This document shows positions 5,138-6,734 of a stretch of DNA of 6,734 nucleotides, in pieces. How positions within the stretch are numbered: the first letter of the stretch is position 1; each line of letters starts with the position of its first letter. Under the pieces are notes generated by a model, which worked only from the letters and a program-made list of their open reading frames with translations, had not been told where the DNA came from and made no database searches. The position numbers and the translations under genes were made by a program. Source of the stretch: Methanobacteriota archaeon. Lineage in GTDB: Archaea; Halobacteriota; Methanosarcinia; Methanosarcinales; Methanoperedenaceae. The stretch spans positions 1 to 6,734 of the forward strand of contig JAHIHJ010000339.1 in assembly GCA_018899795.1 (NCBI GenBank), written 5' to 3'.

Positions 5138-5175
5138 CGCCGAGCAAAGCTCATACTCGCCAGCTGGTGAAAATC

Positions 5176-5190
5176 CAGCCTGACAGGCTG
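5176..5190. repeat. Perfect inverted repeat (hairpin)
   Basis: CAGCCTG-A-CAGGCTG: a seven-pair stem around a single base. It sits about 150 bases upstream of the transposase start and may be a protein-binding palindrome or part of a repeat. Confidence 0.6.
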
Positions 5191-5251
5191 TCCCAAAACC
5201 CCCAATTCTAAAAATATTCAATAGTTTCTTCAAGATTTACCATAAATTACA

Positions 5252-5265
5252 CTATGCATCGACAG
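5252..5265 (+). repeat. Right copy of the direct repeat
   Basis: Reads CTATGCATCGACAG and matches 5042-5057 apart from two missing bases (TG). It ends at the start of the AT-rich, promoter-like leader of the transposase gene. Confidence 0.6.
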
Positions 5266-5266
5266 T

Positions 5267-5275
5267 TTTATATAC
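5267..5275 (+). promoter_or_regulatory. Possible TATA box of the transposase gene
   Basis: TTTTATATA, followed by an AT-rich leader to the ATG at 5340. Transcription would start near 5296. A second AT-rich match (GTATATTTATAA, 5301-5312) would give an almost leaderless transcript. AGGTG at 5330-5334, 5 bases before the ATG, is the likely ribosome binding site and favours the upstream box. Confidence 0.4.
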
Positions 5276-5339
5276 TTTAAAACCAATTATCACATAATAA
5301 GTATATTTATAATAATTAATAAATATTACAGGTGTAATT

Positions 5340-5969
5340 ATGTTTAAAAAATATGACCAAAAGCAGCAATTCTTACTTCCAATAAGTCTTGAAAACTTCA
5401 TACCGGAAGACCATATAGGTAGAATTTTGAATGACATAATAGATGCAATTGATATCACAACTTTCGAATCCAAATACTCAAAAGATGGTTGCCCCGCCTA
5501 CCATCCACGATTACTTATAAAAATCCTATTATATGGCTACATGATAAACATCCGTAGTTCAAGAGACATACATAAAATGACCCATACCGACACTGCTTTT
5601 ATGTATCTTGCAGCGATGCAGCACCCTGATTTTCGAACGATTTGCCGTTTTCGTTCAACCCATCTTGATTCAATCAAGGATGTTTTTTCCCAGGTAGTAA
5701 CATTATGCAAAGAAATGGGTATGCTTGGTGCTGGTAAAATATCACTTGACGGAACCAAAATTAAAGCAAATGCTTCTGTAAAGCAAAGCAAAAACGCCGA
5801 TGCACTTGACAAAGAAATTGATAAAATCCTTAAAGAAAGCATCGAAATCGACAAAGCAGAAGATGAGATGTATGGTGAATCTACACCATATCAGATACCA
5901 AAAGAATTAGTGGATAAAACGAAAAGGCTGCAAAAAAGAAGCTCGAAGAAGAAAAACTCGATAAAATAA
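5340..5969 (+). CDS. IS1182-like transposase, N-terminal part (ends at a frameshift)
   Basis: 209 residues, carrying the N-terminal DUF772-type region and the first catalytic residue of a DDE transposase. The opening MFKKYDQKQQFLLPISLENF, the CPAYHPRLLIKILLYGYMIN segment (51-70), the SRDIHKM and HPDFRTICRFR motifs and SLDGTKIKANAS with catalytic D137 are all typical. AGGTG 5 bases before the ATG supports the start. The family signal runs into the helical linker to about VDKTKRLQK. The last residues (RSSKKKNSIK) are out of frame, and the TAA at 5967-5969 truncates the protein before the second D and the E. The rest is encoded in the -1 frame from about 5918. On its own this piece cannot transpose. 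Confidence 0.9.
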   Translation: MFKKYDQKQQFLLPISLENFIPEDHIGRILNDIIDAIDITTFESKYSKDGCPAYHPRLLIKILLYGYMINIRSSRDIHKMTHTDTAFMYLAAMQHPDFRTICRFRSTHLDSIKDVFSQVVTLCKEMGMLGAGKISLDGTKIKANASVKQSKNADALDKEIDKILKESIEIDKAEDEMYGESTPYQIPKELVDKTKRLQKRSSKKKNSIK

Positions 5970-6734
5970 ACGTTACCGACAACGATGCGAAAATTATGAA
6001 ACATAAAGATGGTTCGAAAAAACCTTCTTATAACGGGCAGATCGCTGTTGATGATAAGGAACAGGTAATCGTTGCAGCTGATCTTGTTACTGATGAAAAT
6101 GATGTAAATCAAGTTGATCCAATGATTCAACTCATCTGGGCAACAATGGGTTACAAGCCCACAATATTGTTGTCAGATGCTGGTTATTTCTCTTATGACA
6201 ATCTCGAATTGCTGAACCGAATCGGGATTGATGCATATATTCCAGACAATTTTTTTAAAGTAGAGGAACGAGGAAAAAGTAAGTATTTCAGGAAATCTAT
6301 GTTCCGATTTGATGAAGAAAATGATTGTTACTATTGCCCTGCTGGCATCACGGTGCCGTTTAAAAGGGTTCAAAAAAGAGATGATGAACCATATCTGAAA
6401 CAATATATTGGTGATCATTGTTCCATTTGTGTATTGAAAAATGCATGTACGAAAGCTGAAAAAAGAATTATTTCAAGAGATCCCCGGGAATATTTAATGG
6501 AAGATATGAGGAAAAAACTAAGAACCGATGAAGGGAAGGAACTGTATCAGGAACGTATGTCAACAGTTGAGCCTGTTTTTGGCCAGATGAAACAGAATAG
6601 GGGATTTACAGAGTTTCTTTTGAGGGGAGAAGATAAAGCAAAGGTGGAATTCATTATGATGTGTATTGTTCATAACATTGAAAAAATAGCTGGGTTCCTG
6701 AAAAGAAAGGCTAAAGACGTGAAAGAAGTACTTC
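5918..6734 (+). CDS. IS1182-like transposase, C-terminal part (-1 frame, runs off the right edge)
   Basis: The frame is open from 5918 to the window end, 272 codons without a stop. Its own first codons are not a natural start; it continues the previous frame through AAKKKLEEEKLDKINVTDND. DDE_Tnp_1-type features follow: NGQIAVDDKEQVIVAADLVT, the second catalytic aspartate in LLSDAGYFS (codon 6176-6178), and the glutamate in STVEPVFGQMKQNRGF (codon 6569-6571). Between them is a cysteine group, CYYC near 6326 and CSICVLKNAC near 6419-6450, probably zinc-binding, as in many IS1182 transposases. Joined to the first part the protein is at least 465 residues, normal for the family and close to its C-terminus. 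The frame has no damage other than the missing link, so the shift is recent or tolerated. Confidence 0.88.

Larger units (their letters stand above)
5058..5251. other. GC-rich non-coding patch with two hairpins, upstream of the transposase
   Basis: Together with its edges (4985-5339) this is the longest stretch without a confident gene on the right side. About 5051-5205 is clearly richer in G and C than the AT-rich DNA on both sides. It contains two perfect short hairpins (5125-5137 and 5176-5190). A 63-codon minus-strand frame (5042-5233, TTG start) spans it, but has no ribosome binding site and no family I know. A short minus-strand ATG frame (5243 down to a TAG near 5208), opening MVNLEETIEYF, could be the broken front of a gene. 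I consider the patch non-coding or a small inserted repeat. Confidence 0.4.
5340..6734 (+). mobile_element. IS1182-like insertion sequence, right end outside the window
   Basis: The two transposase frames below define the element. Its left end lies somewhere between the direct repeat at 5252 and the ATG, but terminal inverted repeats cannot be set without the right end. Base composition is clearly more AT-rich than the core operon, as expected of a recent arrival. Confidence 0.75.

Noticed and set aside
5125..5190. Rho-independent-like terminators formed by the two hairpins
   Set aside because: No T-run follows either stem on either strand, and archaeal terminators are mainly T-rich tracts.
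5042..5233. Minus-strand 63-codon frame across the GC-rich patch
   Set aside because: TTG start without ribosome binding site, no known family, and it spans the hairpins and one direct repeat; more likely chance openness in GC-rich DNA.
5042..5265. CRISPR array
   Set aside because: Only two imperfect repeat copies about 210 bases apart; no regular spacing or further copies.
3612..5339. A novel multi-gene defence system
   Set aside because: Only one complete module (hicBA) is present; the methyltransferase and DUF5615 pieces are non-functional remnants, so no new system can be supported.
5537..6418. Minus-strand frames opposite the transposase (5537-5854, 5891-6130, 6173-6418)
   Set aside because: Antisense shadows; the plus strand encodes all DDE transposase motifs.

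Overview
This is archaeal, most likely euryarchaeal, DNA. The minus strand carries an information-processing gene string found in many Euryarchaeota: aIF2 gamma, a PIN-domain protein, RNA polymerase subunit Rpo7 (RpoE1), Spt4 (RpoE2), a DUF359 GTP-dependent dephospho-CoA kinase, ribosomal protein S24e and the start of S27ae. TATA-like boxes, purine-rich ribosome binding sites, TTG starts and a tRNA gene without encoded CCA agree with this. The gene content and the accessory genes suggest Methanosarcinia (for example a Methanosarcina or Methanoperedens relative), but that is inference, not proof.

Positions 1-3480 (minus strand) form one tightly packed operon read from right to left. Its genes overlap by one base at TAATG junctions, abut, or sit 1-23 bases apart. 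It combines translation initiation (aIF2 gamma), transcription (Rpo7, Spt4), two small-subunit ribosomal proteins, a putative RNA nuclease and the last enzyme of archaeal CoA synthesis. A TATA-like box near 3464-3471 probably drives it. A tRNA-Arg(GCG) gene (3538-3611) with its own TATA-like box lies just upstream on the same strand.

From about 3612 to the right end the character changes to an accessory, partly decayed region. It holds a methyltransferase fragment cut off just before its SAM-binding motif, a DUF5615 (PIN-like) gene disabled by an early stop and a one-base frameshift, an apparently intact hicB-hicA toxin-antitoxin pair with its own promoter, and a short antitoxin-like open frame ending on that promoter. 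Next comes a GC-rich patch with two perfect short hairpins, bracketed by a near-identical 14-16 base direct repeat.

The right end (5340-6734, plus strand) is an IS1182-like transposase gene. Its DDE residues are all present but split between two reading frames, with a -1 shift around an A6 run. The gene and the element run off the window.

I found no convincing new multi-gene system. The most interesting points are the decayed defence-type genes around a live-looking hicBA pair, the split transposase, and the start-codon evidence in the core operon.
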